Below are positions 34,748 through 44,298 of a DNA stretch of 64,000 nt, one piece after another (position 1 is the stretch's first letter; each line of letters begins with the position of its first letter). This DNA is from JAKFWF01 sp963741505 (GTDB lineage Bacteria; Pseudomonadota; Alphaproteobacteria; Rhizobiales; Hyphomicrobiaceae), in NCBI GenBank assembly GCA_963741505.1, contig CAVUIJ010000014.1, positions 1-64,000 on the forward strand. Direction: 5' to 3'. The position numbers and the translations under genes were made by a program. The notes under the pieces were generated by a model that was given only the letters and a program-made list of their open reading frames with translations, ran no database searches and had not been told where the DNA came from.

Positions 34748-35785
34748 ATGACTTCGCGCAAGACAGGCGCCAATTCGCAGTCAAGATTGACACGCCGCCA
34801 CCTGCTGGCCGGATCGGCCGGCATGGCGGCCATTCTGGCCAGCGGCCGCGCGCCGCTCTACGCACAGGCCGCGCCCAAGAAACTCGTGTTCGCCCACATC
34901 AACGCGATCCCGGAGTCGGCGGCTGTCGCCTTCGACTGGATGGCGAAGGAGACCAATTCGCGCTCCAAGGGCGCGCTCGACATGCAGTTCTTCGGCAAGA
35001 CGCTGATCCCGCAGGAACTCGAGATCATGAATGCGGTGAAGTCGGGCAACATCGCGATCGGCAATCCGGCCGGCGCCGCCGCCACGATCTTCCCCGAAAT
35101 GGGCGTGTTCCTGGTGCCCTATCTGGTCAAGGACTACGCCTCGGCCTACGCCATGTTCAATGGCCGGATCGGCGACGATCTCGATAAATCCTTCCAGGAC
35201 AAGTACAAGCTGAAGACGCTGTGCTTCTTCGATTACGGCTTCCGCCACTTCTGGACGTCGAAAGCGCCGATCGTCGAGCCCAAGGACCTGCGCGGCCGCA
35301 AAATCCGTGTGCAACAGGCGAAAGTCTTCGGCGATACCATCAGCGGGCTGGGCGGCAACGCCGTACCGATGGCCTGGGGCGAGGTGATCGCGGCGGCCAA
35401 ACAGGGCGTGATCGACGGCGGCGACCTGCCGATCGTCAACATGGATGCGCTGAAGATCTACGAGGTGTCGAAGTTCGCCTCGCTGACGTTCCACAATTAC
35501 GGCCCGACCGTAAACGTGATGAACCTTGGCGTGTGGAACGATCTGTCACCTGAGCACAAGAAGCTGATCATGGATGTCAGCCGCGAAGCGCAGCAGAAAA
35601 TCCGCGATGCGACCGAGTCGGTCGACAATTTCGCCAAGGCCAAGGCGCTGCTCGAGCCCAAGGGCATGACCGTGGTCGAAGCCAAGGTCGATCTGTTCCG
35701 GCAGGTCGCCAAGGAGAAGATCTGGCCCAACTACAAGAGCCAGTATGGCGCGCTGTGGGACCAGATCGAGAACTTCAAGGCGTAA
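34748..35785 (+). CDS. dctP: TRAP transporter substrate-binding protein (DctP)
   Basis: Periplasmic binding protein of a tripartite ATP-independent transporter, 345 residues. The N-terminal signal contains a twin-arginine motif (SRLTRRHLLAGSAGMAAILASG), so export is probably by the Tat system. The mature start is near AAPKKLVFAHINAIPESAAVAFDWMAKETNSRSKG, a classic DctP N-terminus. The conserved FFDYGFRHFWTSKAPIVEPKDLRGRKIRV segment includes the arginine that binds the ligand carboxylate. Small and large permease genes follow. The ligand is probably an organic acid, possibly related to the adjoining amidohydrolase. Confidence 0.95.
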   Translation: MTSRKTGANSQSRLTRRHLLAGSAGMAAILASGRAPLYAQAAPKKLVFAHINAIPESAAVAFDWMAKETNSRSKGALDMQFFGKTLIPQELEIMNAVKSGNIAIGNPAGAAATIFPEMGVFLVPYLVKDYASAYAMFNGRIGDDLDKSFQDKYKLKTLCFFDYGFRHFWTSKAPIVEPKDLRGRKIRVQQAKVFGDTISGLGGNAVPMAWGEVIAAAKQGVIDGGDLPIVNMDALKIYEVSKFASLTFHNYGPTVNVMNLGVWNDLSPEHKKLIMDVSREAQQKIRDATESVDNFAKAKALLEPKGMTVVEAKVDLFRQVAKEKIWPNYKSQYGALWDQIENFKA

Positions 35786-35812
35786 TGTGGCACTGCCGCT
35801 CCGCGCGTGGGT

Positions 35813-35916
35813 GTAGGTTGGGTTAGCTGCCCGCTTGGGCAGCGTAACCCAACATTCCGCGAGTGGTGCCAAGTTGTTGGGTTACGACCGCAAGTGGGCG
35901 GTCTAACCCAACCTAC
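35813..35916. repeat. Palindromic intergenic repeat (GTAGGTTGGGTTAG)
   Basis: Perfect 14-bp inverted repeat GTAGGTTGGGTTAG / CTAACCCAACCTAC at 35813-35826 and 35903-35916, with additional GTAACCCAAC / GTTGGGTTAC pairing inside. Lies between dctP and dctQ. No transposase or target duplication seen. It may affect the stability of the TRAP operon mRNA and lower dctQM expression relative to dctP. Confidence 0.75.
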
Positions 35917-35986
35917 GGGCCCCGCCCCAATCCTCCTCGCTTATAGTCACCCTGACCCTCTCCCCGTCTGGGACGGCCGGAGAGGG

Positions 35987-36502
35987 ATGAACGCCCAGGC
36001 CCCTATGAAAACTCTCGAACGCATTCCCCAGATCGCGGTCACCGCGCTGATCACGCTCGCCATTATCAATCTGCTGATCGGCGTGTTCCTGCGCTACGTC
36101 GTCGGCGGCATCACCAGCTACATGGATTGGGACCCGGTGCCGTTCACCTGGGTCGAGGAGATCGGCGAGATGGCGCTGGCCTGGCTCACCCTCGTCGGCG
36201 CGGCGATTGGCATCCGCAGCCGTTCGCACTTCACCTTATACCTCATCACGCCCAAACTCGGGCAAGGCATGCGGCGCGCCATCGACATATTCAATCACCT
36301 GCTGATCGCCGGCATCGGCCTCCTCGCGGCCTGGCACGCGGTGACGCTGTGCCGCCTCAACTGGTCATTGGCCACCCCCGGCCTCGAGATCAGCCTGGCT
36401 TTTCTCTACGCCTCGGCGGTGGTCGGCGGCATTCTAATCGCGGTCTATGCCGTATCGACGATCATCGCGCCGCCGGCGCACGATCCCAACGCCCTCCACT
36501 GA
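35987..36502 (+). CDS. dctQ: TRAP transporter small permease (DctQ)
   Basis: Integral membrane subunit, 171 residues with four hydrophobic segments (AVTALITLAIINLLIGVFLRYVV, MALAWLTLVGAAIGI, LLIAGIGLLAAWHAVTLC, LAFLYASAVVGGILIAVYAVSTII). It has the family signature of an E-E-I-x-x-M/L pattern (WVEEIGEMALAWLTLVGAAIGIRSRSHF) after the first segment. I use the ATG at 35987 (MNAQAPMKTL); one at 36005 is also possible. DctQ bridges the binding protein and the large permease. Its gene follows a palindromic repeat and precedes dctM by 10 bp. Confidence 0.9.
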   Translation: MNAQAPMKTLERIPQIAVTALITLAIINLLIGVFLRYVVGGITSYMDWDPVPFTWVEEIGEMALAWLTLVGAAIGIRSRSHFTLYLITPKLGQGMRRAIDIFNHLLIAGIGLLAAWHAVTLCRLNWSLATPGLEISLAFLYASAVVGGILIAVYAVSTIIAPPAHDPNALH

Positions 36503-36512
36503 GGTTCCAGGC

Positions 36513-37796
36513 ATGCTGCTGTTCGCCATCGCCGTTGTCTTCGTCGTGATGATCCTGCTGTCGATGCCGATCGTCTTTTCGCTGGGCGTCGCCGGCATCG
36601 CCGGACTTTGGCTCGGCGGCTATCCAATGCAACAGCTGCCATCGGCGCTGGTGTCGGGTTCGCAAAGCTGGGTACTGCTCGCAATTCCCGCATTCGTCTT
36701 CGCCGGCGGCTTGATGGAACGCTGCGGCATGAGCCACGCCCTGGTCGAGCTGGCCCGCGCCATGGTCGGCTGGGTCAAGGGCGGCCTCGGCATGTCGGTG
36801 ATCGTGGTTGCGTACTTCTTCTCCGATATCTGCGGATCTAAGATGGCCGAGGTATCGGCCCTGGGCTCCTCGCTGATGCCGCCGCTGACCAAAGCCGGCT
36901 ACAAGAAGGCCGACAGCGCCTCGATGATCGCCGCCGGCACCGCCATGGGCATGCTGGTGCCGCCGGCGATCTTCATGATCGTGATCGCGCAGGTGACCAA
37001 TACGTCGGCGGTGACGCTGTTCCTCGCAGGCTTCTTCCCGGCGTTCGTGATCATGATCTGTCTGATGATTCTCGTGTACCTGCGCGCCCGCAAATACGAC
37101 TGGCCGGTCGACGCCAAGCCGGATCTCGTCCGCCTCGCCAAGGCGGCCAGAGAGGCCGCGGTGCCGATGGTGGTTCCGATCGTCATTCTCGGCGGCTTCT
37201 TCTTCGGCGTCATAACCGCAACCGAGGCCGGCGCCGTCGTCGCAGCCTACGCCTTCCTCGCCGCCAAGCTCTACTACAAGAACGTGACATGGAGCGAGAT
37301 GGGCAAGATCGCCTACGACAGCGCAATCCTGACCGCCGCCGTGGTGTTCCTGCTCGCGGTCGCCTCGATCTTCCAGTACTTGATGGGCGTGCAGGGTGTG
37401 CCGAAGCTTCTCGGTGAACTGCTTGGGCCGCTGAAGAGCCACCCGTGGGCATTCCTGTTCGTCACCGCCTTCATCTCGATGATGTTCGGCATGATCCTCG
37501 AAGGCCTGCCGGCGGCGGTCGTGTTGATCCCGGTGGTGTTCCCGATTGCAGAAGAGATGGGAATCGATCCGATCCACTTCAACATCGTGCAGACGGCGGC
37601 CGTCGGCATCGGGCTGTTCCTTCCGCCCATGGGTGTCGGGCTGCTGATGGCGCTCAAATTCGCCAACATCTCGGTCGGCGAACACTTCCCGACCTACCTG
37701 CCCTATATCGTCGCCCTGCTGATCGGGCTTTCGATCATCATCTGCATACCCGAAATCAGCCTGACGCTGCCGCGCCTCGCCGGACTGATAAAATGA
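36513..37796 (+). CDS. dctM: TRAP transporter large permease (DctM)
   Basis: Ion-coupled transport subunit of 427 residues with about 12 hydrophobic segments and no signal peptide. The ATG at 36513 gives the family's membrane-starting N-terminus (MLLFAIAVVFVVMILLSMPIVFSLG). Typical motifs: FVFAGGLMERCGMSHALVELARAMVGWVKGGLGMS, FSDICGSKMAEVSALGS, ATEAGAVVAAYAFL, and LPPMGVGLLMALKFANIS. Sequence upstream to 36447 is only overlap with dctQ. Completes a dctPQM set. It converges with glpX 27 bp away. Confidence 0.95.
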   Translation: MLLFAIAVVFVVMILLSMPIVFSLGVAGIAGLWLGGYPMQQLPSALVSGSQSWVLLAIPAFVFAGGLMERCGMSHALVELARAMVGWVKGGLGMSVIVVAYFFSDICGSKMAEVSALGSSLMPPLTKAGYKKADSASMIAAGTAMGMLVPPAIFMIVIAQVTNTSAVTLFLAGFFPAFVIMICLMILVYLRARKYDWPVDAKPDLVRLAKAAREAAVPMVVPIVILGGFFFGVITATEAGAVVAAYAFLAAKLYYKNVTWSEMGKIAYDSAILTAAVVFLLAVASIFQYLMGVQGVPKLLGELLGPLKSHPWAFLFVTAFISMMFGMILEGLPAAVVLIPVVFPIAEEMGIDPIHFNIVQTAAVGIGLFLPPMGVGLLMALKFANISVGEHFPTYLPYIVALLIGLSIIICIPEISLTLPRLAGLIK

Positions 37797-37823
37797 GGGG
37801 CAACCGGCGTCGCCCCCGCAGCA

Positions 37824-38810
37824 TCACGGCAACGGCCGGCGCAGCGTCGTCTTGATCCGCCGAACGGTACCGGTCTTGGCGCGCATCACCACGGTTTCGG
37901 TCTCGGCGAAATCGCCGCGGAAATGCACGCCCTGCAGCAACGAGCCGCTGGTAACGCCGGTGGCTGAGAAGATCACGTCGCCCGACGCCATGTCCTGCAT
38001 CGTGTACTTGCGCTTGACATCGGCCCCCATCTTTTCGGCGCGCACGCGCTCTTCGTCCTTGAGCGGCATCAGTCGGCCCTGGATCTGGCCGCCGATACAG
38101 CGCAGCGCGGCGGCCGCCAGCACACCTTCCGGCGCGCCGCCCGAACCCATGTAGATATCGATCCCGGTTTCATTCGAATCCGTGGTCCAGATCACGCCAG
38201 CAATGTCTCCGTCGGGAATGAGCTGCACGCCGGCACCGCAATCGCGCACCGCCTTGATCAGCTCCGCATGCCGCGGCCGGTCCAGAATGCAGGCCATGAT
38301 CTCGGTGATCGGCACACCCTTGGCCTTGGCGAGCGCGGTCAGATTGTCCCTCGGACTGGCGTCGAGGTCGACGATGCCGTCCGGGTAACCCGGCCCGATC
38401 GCGATCTTGTTCATGTACATGTCTGGCGCATGCAGCAAACCACCGCGCTCGGCGATCGCCAGCACCGCGAGCGCATTCGGCATCGCCTTGGCGCATATGG
38501 TCGTGCCTTCCAGTGGATCGACGGCGATGTCGACTGCCGGACCGTTGCCGGTGCCGACGCGCTCGCCGATGTAGAGCATCGGTGCCTCGTCCATCTCGCC
38601 CTCGCCGATGACGACGGTGCCATCGATATTCACCCGGCCAAGCTCACGGCGCATGCTGTCAACTGCGGCCTTGTCAGCAGCCTTTTCGTTGCCGCGGCCG
38701 ACGAGCTTGGCCGCGGCGACTGCGGCTGCCTCGGTCACGCGGGCGATTTCAAGAACCAGAACGCGGTCGAGGCCTTCGCCGCGGACCTTTTCATTCGGTG
38801 TCGTGCTCAT
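37824..38810 (-). CDS. glpX: Class II fructose-1,6-bisphosphatase
   Basis: Gluconeogenic phosphatase, 328 residues from the ATG at 38810 (MSTTPNEKVRGEGLDRVLVLEIARVTEAAAVAAAKLVGRGNEKAADKAAVDSMR). Metal-binding motifs of the Li-sensitive phosphatase superfamily are visible: VIGEGEMDEAPMLYIGE and DIAVDPLEGTT; the GSGGAPEGVLAAAALRCIGG loop is also typical of GlpX. Good ribosome site GGGGAG before the start. Third in the operon aminotransferase - hom - glpX, an order conserved in Hyphomicrobiales, in which recJ usually follows; recJ is not present here. Confidence 0.95.
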   Translation of the reverse strand: MSTTPNEKVRGEGLDRVLVLEIARVTEAAAVAAAKLVGRGNEKAADKAAVDSMRRELGRVNIDGTVVIGEGEMDEAPMLYIGERVGTGNGPAVDIAVDPLEGTTICAKAMPNALAVLAIAERGGLLHAPDMYMNKIAIGPGYPDGIVDLDASPRDNLTALAKAKGVPITEIMACILDRPRHAELIKAVRDCGAGVQLIPDGDIAGVIWTTDSNETGIDIYMGSGGAPEGVLAAAALRCIGGQIQGRLMPLKDEERVRAEKMGADVKRKYTMQDMASGDVIFSATGVTSGSLLQGVHFRGDFAETETVVMRAKTGTVRRIKTTLRRPLP

Positions 38811-38858
38811 CTTGCGCTCCCCTTTTGCGGTCTCCCGCAACTGTGACCCTTGTCGCTC

Positions 38859-40199
38859 TCATAGTCTCTCAATGCGGATGGTCTGCGGCTTGCCCGCCAC
38901 CTTGCCGTCCTTCTCGATGCCGTCGAGCGCCTTGCGGATCGCCGCTTCCGTGGTCTCGTGCGTAATCAAGATGACCGGCATCTGCGCCCCCGGCGTCGGC
39001 CGCGCACCGATCCCTGGCAGCGCCTTGCGCGGGCGTCGCTGCACGATGCTCTCCAGCGACACCTCCTGCTCGGCCATGCGCTTGGTGATGGCGGCCATCA
39101 CGCCGGGGCGGTCGTGCGCATCGAGGCGGACATAGAACGCACCGAGGTGGCGGCCGAGGGGCGCACGTTTCGGCGTCGCGAGTTTCGACGAAGGCACCCC
39201 GAATGGCGGCAGAATGAAGCCGCCTGCGATATCCGCAATGTCGCTGGCGATCGCCGATGCCGTCGCCTTGGCGCCGGCTCCCGGCCCGACCAACAGGAGA
39301 TTGCCGGCGAAGTCGGAATCGATGGCGACCGCATTGGTAACCCCTGCCACTTCGGCGATGGCGGTGTCCTTCGGCAACAGCGTCGGGTTGACGCGCTGCT
39401 CGATGCCGGACTCGGTTTGCAGCGCGACACCGAGCAGCTTGATCCGGTAGCCGAGGTCGTCGGCTGCCTCGATGTCGGCCTGCGTGATCGACTGGATGCC
39501 TTCGATGTGCACGCTGTCGAAGGCAACCTTGGTGCCGAACGCCAGCGCCGTCAGCAGCGTGAGCTTGTGCGCGGTATCGAAGCCGCCGATGTCGAAGGTG
39601 GGATCGCTTTCGGCGTAGCCCCTGGCCTGGGCCTCCTTCAGCACCACGTCAAAGGCGAGATGCTCTTCCTGCATCCGGGTGAGGATATAGTTGCACGTCC
39701 CGTTCAAGATCCCGTAGACGCGGCTGACCCGGTTGCCGGCCAGTGCCTCGCGCATCGTCTTGATCACCGGAATGCCGCCGGCGACGGCGGCTTCGAAGTT
39801 GAGCGCGACCCCCTTCTTTTCCGCCAGGCGGGCGAGTTCGGTGCCATGCATCGCCAGCATCGCCTTGTTGGCGGTTATGACGTGCTTGCCGGCGTTGAGC
39901 GCGGCCTCGACGGCGGCCTTGGCAATCCCATCGGCGCCGCCGATCAGTTCAACGAACACGTCGATTTCAGGATCGACGGCGAGCTTGGTCGCATCCGCCA
40001 CCCAGCGCACGCCCTGGAGAGAGACTCCGCGGTCCCTGGACTTCGTCCGGGCTGACACCGCCGTCACTCTTAACTGCCGGCCGAGGCTCGCGCCCATGCG
40101 CGCGCCGTTGACTTCCAGTAGATGCAGCAGACCGGCGCCGACGGTTCCGAGGCCGGCCACACCCAGACGCAATGGTTGCGAGGAAAACGTTGTGCTCAT
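38859..40199 (-). CDS. hom: Homoserine dehydrogenase
   Basis: Reduces aspartate semialdehyde to homoserine for threonine and methionine synthesis. 446 residues: Rossmann fold LRLGVAGLGTVGAGLL at 11-26, catalytic core with NGTCNYILTRM and DPTFDIGGFDTAHKLTLLTALAFG, and a C-terminal ACT domain starting near HDRPGVMAAITKRMAEQEVSLES for amino-acid feedback. Its ATG overlaps the aminotransferase stop (40196-40199), so the two are translationally coupled. metY (O-acetylhomoserine thiolyase) at 47.6 kb is a further step using homoserine derivatives. Confidence 0.96.
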   Translation of the reverse strand: MSTTFSSQPLRLGVAGLGTVGAGLLHLLEVNGARMGASLGRQLRVTAVSARTKSRDRGVSLQGVRWVADATKLAVDPEIDVFVELIGGADGIAKAAVEAALNAGKHVITANKAMLAMHGTELARLAEKKGVALNFEAAVAGGIPVIKTMREALAGNRVSRVYGILNGTCNYILTRMQEEHLAFDVVLKEAQARGYAESDPTFDIGGFDTAHKLTLLTALAFGTKVAFDSVHIEGIQSITQADIEAADDLGYRIKLLGVALQTESGIEQRVNPTLLPKDTAIAEVAGVTNAVAIDSDFAGNLLLVGPGAGAKATASAIASDIADIAGGFILPPFGVPSSKLATPKRAPLGRHLGAFYVRLDAHDRPGVMAAITKRMAEQEVSLESIVQRRPRKALPGIGARPTPGAQMPVILITHETTEAAIRKALDGIEKDGKVAGKPQTIRIERL

Positions 40200-41443
40200 G
40201 ATGCCGACCGCGCCGCCTTGTCAACGGACCGCTTCGGCATCGACACGACATTGTGCAGTCCCTCGGTGCCGCCGGCGAAGAACTTCTTGATATTGCGCGC
40301 GGCCTGGCGAATGCGGTGCTCGTTCTCGACGAGGCCGATGCGCACGAAGCCTTCGCCGTATTCGCCGAAGCCGAGGCCGGGCGACACCGCCACGTCGGCC
40401 TTGTCGATCAGCAGCTTGGCGAATTCGACCGAGCCCATTTCACGGTAGGCCTCGGGGATCGGCGCCCAGCAGAACATGCTGGCCGGCGGCGAGGGAATGT
40501 CCCAGCCGGCACGGCCGAAACTCTCGACCAGGAGGTCGCGTCGCACCTTGTAGGTCTCGCGGATCTCCGCGACGCACTGCTGCGGGCCGTTGAGAGCCGC
40601 GGCGGCCGCCACCTGGATCGGCGTGAACGCGCCGTAATCGAGGTAGGACTTCACCCGTGCCAAGGCCGCGATCAGCCGCTCGTTGCCGACCGCAAAGCCC
40701 ATGCGCCAGCCGGGCATGTTGTAGGTCTTGGACAGCGAGGTGAACTCGACCGCGACATCGATCGCGCCTGGCACCTGCAGTACCGAGGGTGGCGGATGGC
40801 CGTCGAAGTAGATCTCGGCGTAGGCGATGTCGGACAGGATGATGATGTCGAGCCGCTTGGCGAGCTGGACGGCGGCGGCATAGAAGTCGAGGTCGGCGAC
40901 CATGCCGGTCGGGTTCGACGGGTAGCTAAGAACCATGGCGAGCGGCTTCGGGATCGAGTGCTTGGCGGCGCGCTCGACACCGGCCAGGAACTGCTCGCCG
41001 TTGCTCGCAGGCAGATGGCGGATCGCGGCGCCGGAAATCAGGAAGCCGAACTCGTGGATCGGATAGGTCGGGTTCGGCACCAGGATCAAGTCGCCAGGCG
41101 CGGTGATCGCCTGGGCCATGTTGGCAAAGCCCTCTTTCGAGCCAAGCGTCGCCACCACCTGCGTTTCCGGGTCGAGCTTCACACCGAAGCGGCGATCATA
41201 GTAAGCGGCTTGCGCCTTGCGCAGCCCCGCAATGCCCTTCGATGCCGAATAGCGATGGGTCCGCGGCTTGGCGATGGTCTCGACCATCTTGTCGACGATA
41301 TGCTGCGGCGTCGGCATGTCGGGATTGCCCATGCCGAGGTCGATGATGTCCGCCCCGCGAGCTCGCGCCGCCGCCTTCATCCGGTTGACCTCGGCGAAGA
41401 CATAGGGCGGCAGGCGCTTGATCCGGTGGAAATCCTCGATCAC
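40196..41443 (-). CDS. PLP-dependent aminotransferase (alanine transaminase AlaC / LL-DAP aminotransferase type)
   Basis: Class I aminotransferase of 415 residues. The PLP lysine is Lys239 in TSLSKTYNMPGWRMGFAVG. Other conserved points are LGMGNPDMPTP, HRYSASKGI, LSYPSNPTG (Asn for PLP), and FVRIGLVENEHRIRQA with the C-terminal carboxylate-binding Arg. This clade includes E. coli AlaC and enzymes annotated as LL-diaminopimelate aminotransferase. Synteny with hom suggests aspartate-family amino-acid metabolism. The start MIEDFHRIKRLPPYVF is the usual one. First gene of the hom-glpX operon. Confidence 0.93.
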   Translation of the reverse strand: MIEDFHRIKRLPPYVFAEVNRMKAAARARGADIIDLGMGNPDMPTPQHIVDKMVETIAKPRTHRYSASKGIAGLRKAQAAYYDRRFGVKLDPETQVVATLGSKEGFANMAQAITAPGDLILVPNPTYPIHEFGFLISGAAIRHLPASNGEQFLAGVERAAKHSIPKPLAMVLSYPSNPTGMVADLDFYAAAVQLAKRLDIIILSDIAYAEIYFDGHPPPSVLQVPGAIDVAVEFTSLSKTYNMPGWRMGFAVGNERLIAALARVKSYLDYGAFTPIQVAAAAALNGPQQCVAEIRETYKVRRDLLVESFGRAGWDIPSPPASMFCWAPIPEAYREMGSVEFAKLLIDKADVAVSPGLGFGEYGEGFVRIGLVENEHRIRQAARNIKKFFAGGTEGLHNVVSMPKRSVDKAARSAS

Positions 41444-41575
41444 GGTCGTACAACCTCCTGGTGTTTGCGGCCGGGTGCCTGTCGAATCCCATGTCCCGGC
41501 CGATTGTGTGTACGGCCAGTCCGCCGGCTTCGTCCAGTACAGGCTCGCAATGTTCGACTTTTGCCACTGCCGGCG

Positions 41576-41747
41576 CTAGTACCCGGAATCACAAATCCCT
41601 GGCACGTCTGATCGCGGAGCCCTGCGGCGATCCGCAAGAAGCGCGCCGAAGAGCGTAGCCCGGTCTACGGTCGAGGCGCGCGACGCAGCGGGCGCCCAGG
41701 GGCCGCGACCCTTCGGGCGGCCGGGGATTTGTGATTCCGGGTACTAG
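41576..41747. mobile_element. MITE-like palindromic element, copy 2
   Basis: A 172-bp element bounded by CTAG at 41576-41579 and 41744-41747. The terminal inverted repeats are GTACCCGGAATCACAAATCCC and its complement, and the ends are the same as in copy 1 at 19854 (GTACCCGGAATCACA). The inner core at 41641-41681 (GCGCGCC...CGTAG/CTACG...GGCGCG) is nearly identical to copy 1. No coding capacity. It lies between the aminotransferase and phaC genes, 138 bp before the first possible phaC start. It lacks the extra 20-bp inverted repeat of copy 1 and so may be nearer the basic form. Confidence 0.8.
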
Positions 41748-41927
41748 GTTCAATTCGATGAGGACAGCAGAACTTTTTGAAACTAAAATGGAATCGGTGG
41801 GCGAGACCGGTCTTGCCTGTTAACCGAGCGCGGCCGGCGGTCTCCTTGACCGGATGGTTGCGCCCGTCACGCCTTTCGAAACGAATTGAAAATCGCCCCG
41901 GCCAACCCAATCAGCAAGTCGCCAGCC

Positions 41928-43782
41928 ATGCCAAATGACGCACTTTCGAAATCAGCCCGCAGCAAGGCGCCCGTCGCGACCGCCGGCCTCGATGCATTGC
42001 CCGATTACCGGCTCAACGATCCGGACGAATTTGCCCGCAACATGCTGCGCTTGATCGAGGATGGCGGCAAGTTCTTCGCGGCCTACCTCGAGCGATCCGG
42101 GCCCCCGGGAGCGAAAGGCAGGCCGGCACCCGATTTCACCGATACCAGCAAGACCCTGGCCGAACTCAGCCAAGCCTGGATGACCGAACCGGCCAAGCTC
42201 GCCGAGGCGCAGGGTGAGCTCTACTCGAGCTACATGGAGCTGTGGAACGGCACCATGCGCCGCCTGATGGGCGAGGCGGTCGAGCCGGTGGTCAAAGCCG
42301 GAGCCGGGCGACGCGCGGTTCCGGGACGCGGAATGGTCTACAAACCCCTACTACGACTACTGGAAGCAGGCCTACCTGCTGACCACCAAGTGGGCCGAGC
42401 AGATGCTGGCCAAGACACCGGACCTCGACGAGCGCACACGGCACAAGGCCGACTTCCTCATCCGCCAGATCTCGGCTTCGTTGTCGCCCACCAATTTCCC
42501 GGCGACCAACCCGGAAGTGATGCGCGAGACGCTCGCAACCAACGGCCGCAACCTGGTCGAGGGCATGGATCAGCTGCTCAAGGACCTGGAGAAATCCGGT
42601 CCGATCCTGAAGATCAGCCAGACCGATACGTCCGCCTTCGAGGTCGGCCGCAACCTTGCGGTCACCCCCGGCAAGGTCGTGTTCCAGAACGATGTGTTCC
42701 AGCTCATCCAATATTCGCCGACCACCGACACGGTGCATGAGGTACCGCTGTTGATCGTGCCGCCGTGGATCAACAAGTTCTATATCCTCGACCTGACGCA
42801 GCCGAAGTCGTTCATCCGCTTCGCCGTCGCCCAAGGTTTCACGGTGTTCATCATGTCGTGGGTGAACCCGGACGAGCGGTTGCGGGACAAGACTTTCGAG
42901 GACTACATGCGCGAGGGCGTGCTGTCGGCGACGGACGCCGTCATGCGCGAGACCGGGCAGCCCAAGATCAATGTCGTCGGATACTGTGTCGGCGGCACGC
43001 TGCTGGCCTCGACGCTCGCCTATCTGGCGGCGCGCGGCCATGACCCGTACATTTCGGCGACATTCCTCACCACCCAGGTGGATTTCACCAAGGCGGGCGA
43101 TCTGAAGCTGTTCATCGACGAGGAGCAGCTGGAGATCCTCGCCGACACGATGGCCGAGAAGGGTTATCTCGAAGGCAGCCGCATGGCGACGGTGTTCAAC
43201 CTGTTGCGGCCGAAGGACCTGATCTGGCCGTACGTGGTCAACAACTACATGATGGGCAAGAAGCCGCTGCCGTTCGACCTGCTGTACTGGAACCAGGATT
43301 CGACCCGAATGCCGGCGGCCAATCACAACTTCTACCTGCGCGAGTTCTACCACGAGAACAAGCTCGCCAAGGGCCAGCTGACGCTCGCCAATACCCGCCT
43401 CGACGTGAAGAAAGTGACGATCCCGATCTACGAGCTCGCCGCGCGCGAGGATCACATCGCCCCGGCCGAGTCGGTGTTCATCGGCGCCAAGATGTTCGGC
43501 GGCCCGGTCGAGTACGTGATGGCGGGCTCGGGCCACATCGCCGGCGTCGTCAATCCGCCCGACCCGAAGAAGGTCAAGTACCAGTACTGGACCAACAAAT
43601 CGAATGCCGCCAACTTCGCCGACTGGGTCAAGGGCGCGACCGAGACGCCGGGCTCCTGGTGGCCGCACTGGGTGAAGTGGCTGGGGCCGAAGTCGGGCGC
43701 GTTGGTGCCGGCCCGCGTGCCGGGCGCCAAGCTCGGCGTGATCGAGGATGCACCTGGCAGCTACGTCAAGACCAAAGGGTGA
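41928..43782 (+). pseudogene. phaC: Class I poly(3-hydroxyalkanoate) synthase, broken by one frameshift
   Basis: Polymerises (R)-3-hydroxyacyl-CoA to PHA granules. The first frame gives the N-terminal domain (FARNMLRLIEDGGKFFAAYLE...SSYMELWNGTMRRLMGEAVEPVVK), and the second gives FRDAEWSTNPYYDYWKQAYLLTTKWAEQ onward with the lipase-like box GYCVGG (catalytic Cys), DHIAPAES (Asp) and GSGHIAGVVNPP (His). Removing one A from AAA at 42294-42296 restores VVKPEPGDARFRDAEW exactly as in the family, for about 618 residues. I choose the ATG at 41928 (MPNDALSKSA); one at 41886 is possible. A terminator-like hairpin follows at 43843. True loss of PHA synthesis, or a homopolymer error, cannot be told apart here. 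Confidence 0.92.
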
Positions 43783-43842
43783 GGCGGTTACTCGGCAGAG
43801 CGGTGACTGAGCGGTGGCTGGCCTGTCGCTAAGCAACAAATA

Positions 43843-43870
43843 AGCCCCGCCTGCGTTTCGCGGCGGGGCT
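43843..43870 (+). terminator. Stem-loop after phaC
   Basis: AGCCCCGCC / GGCGGGGCT (9 bp) extended by an inner GCG/CGC pair with one bulged T and a TTT loop. About 60 bp after the phaC stop. Only a weak T-content follows, but the position fits a terminator. Confidence 0.7.
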
Positions 43871-44298
43871 GCATCATGCGATGCTTTTGCCGGTTTAAGA
43901 CCAGCGTCTCATCGACCCAAATCATAGGTCGCGTTTTTAACTCCAGATTGTGAATTGGGCGGTTCGGTCTTGTCGCACTCAATCGCGAAAACTAACCGAT
44001 CCGTAACTCCGCATCCTGGCGAAGTCTGCTTCTCTGACCCGGCGGATCCATGGCTCCTCCATTACGTCGAGAGACCAGCGACGATAGGACGTTCGCGTGG
44101 GAACAGCAAATTGCCGCTGCTCTACCTCTTGCGCCACTGGCAGGATGCCGAGTGACAGGGCGTCGCGCTCGTCTATCGTCGCAAACAACATGCGCTCGTC
44201 GTGAATACATTTCAAGCTGAATGCGACAGCAGCGGCAAAATGTGATGAGCTTCGTTTAGTATCCGCGTCAGCGTTGGCTGACGAATAACGAGGCGCAA
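43871..44298. other. Gene-poor spacer between phaC and the glycosyltransferase pseudogene
   Basis: About 430 bases of somewhat lower GC content. Short frames exist on both strands, but none has a ribosome site, domain or codon pattern I can support. No repeat or RNA gene is seen. Confidence 0.4.

Noticed and set aside
42294..42297. Programmed ribosomal frameshifting as an explanation for phaC and the other four broken genes
   Set aside because: The five sites share no slippery heptamer, stop-codon context or downstream structure, and such control is not known for these genes.
42292..43839. 515-residue minus-strand frame opposite phaC
   Set aside because: Shadow frame; phaC motifs are unambiguous on the plus strand.
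43871..44298. Small frames between phaC and the glycosyltransferase pseudogene
   Set aside because: None has family features, a ribosome site or consistent codon use.
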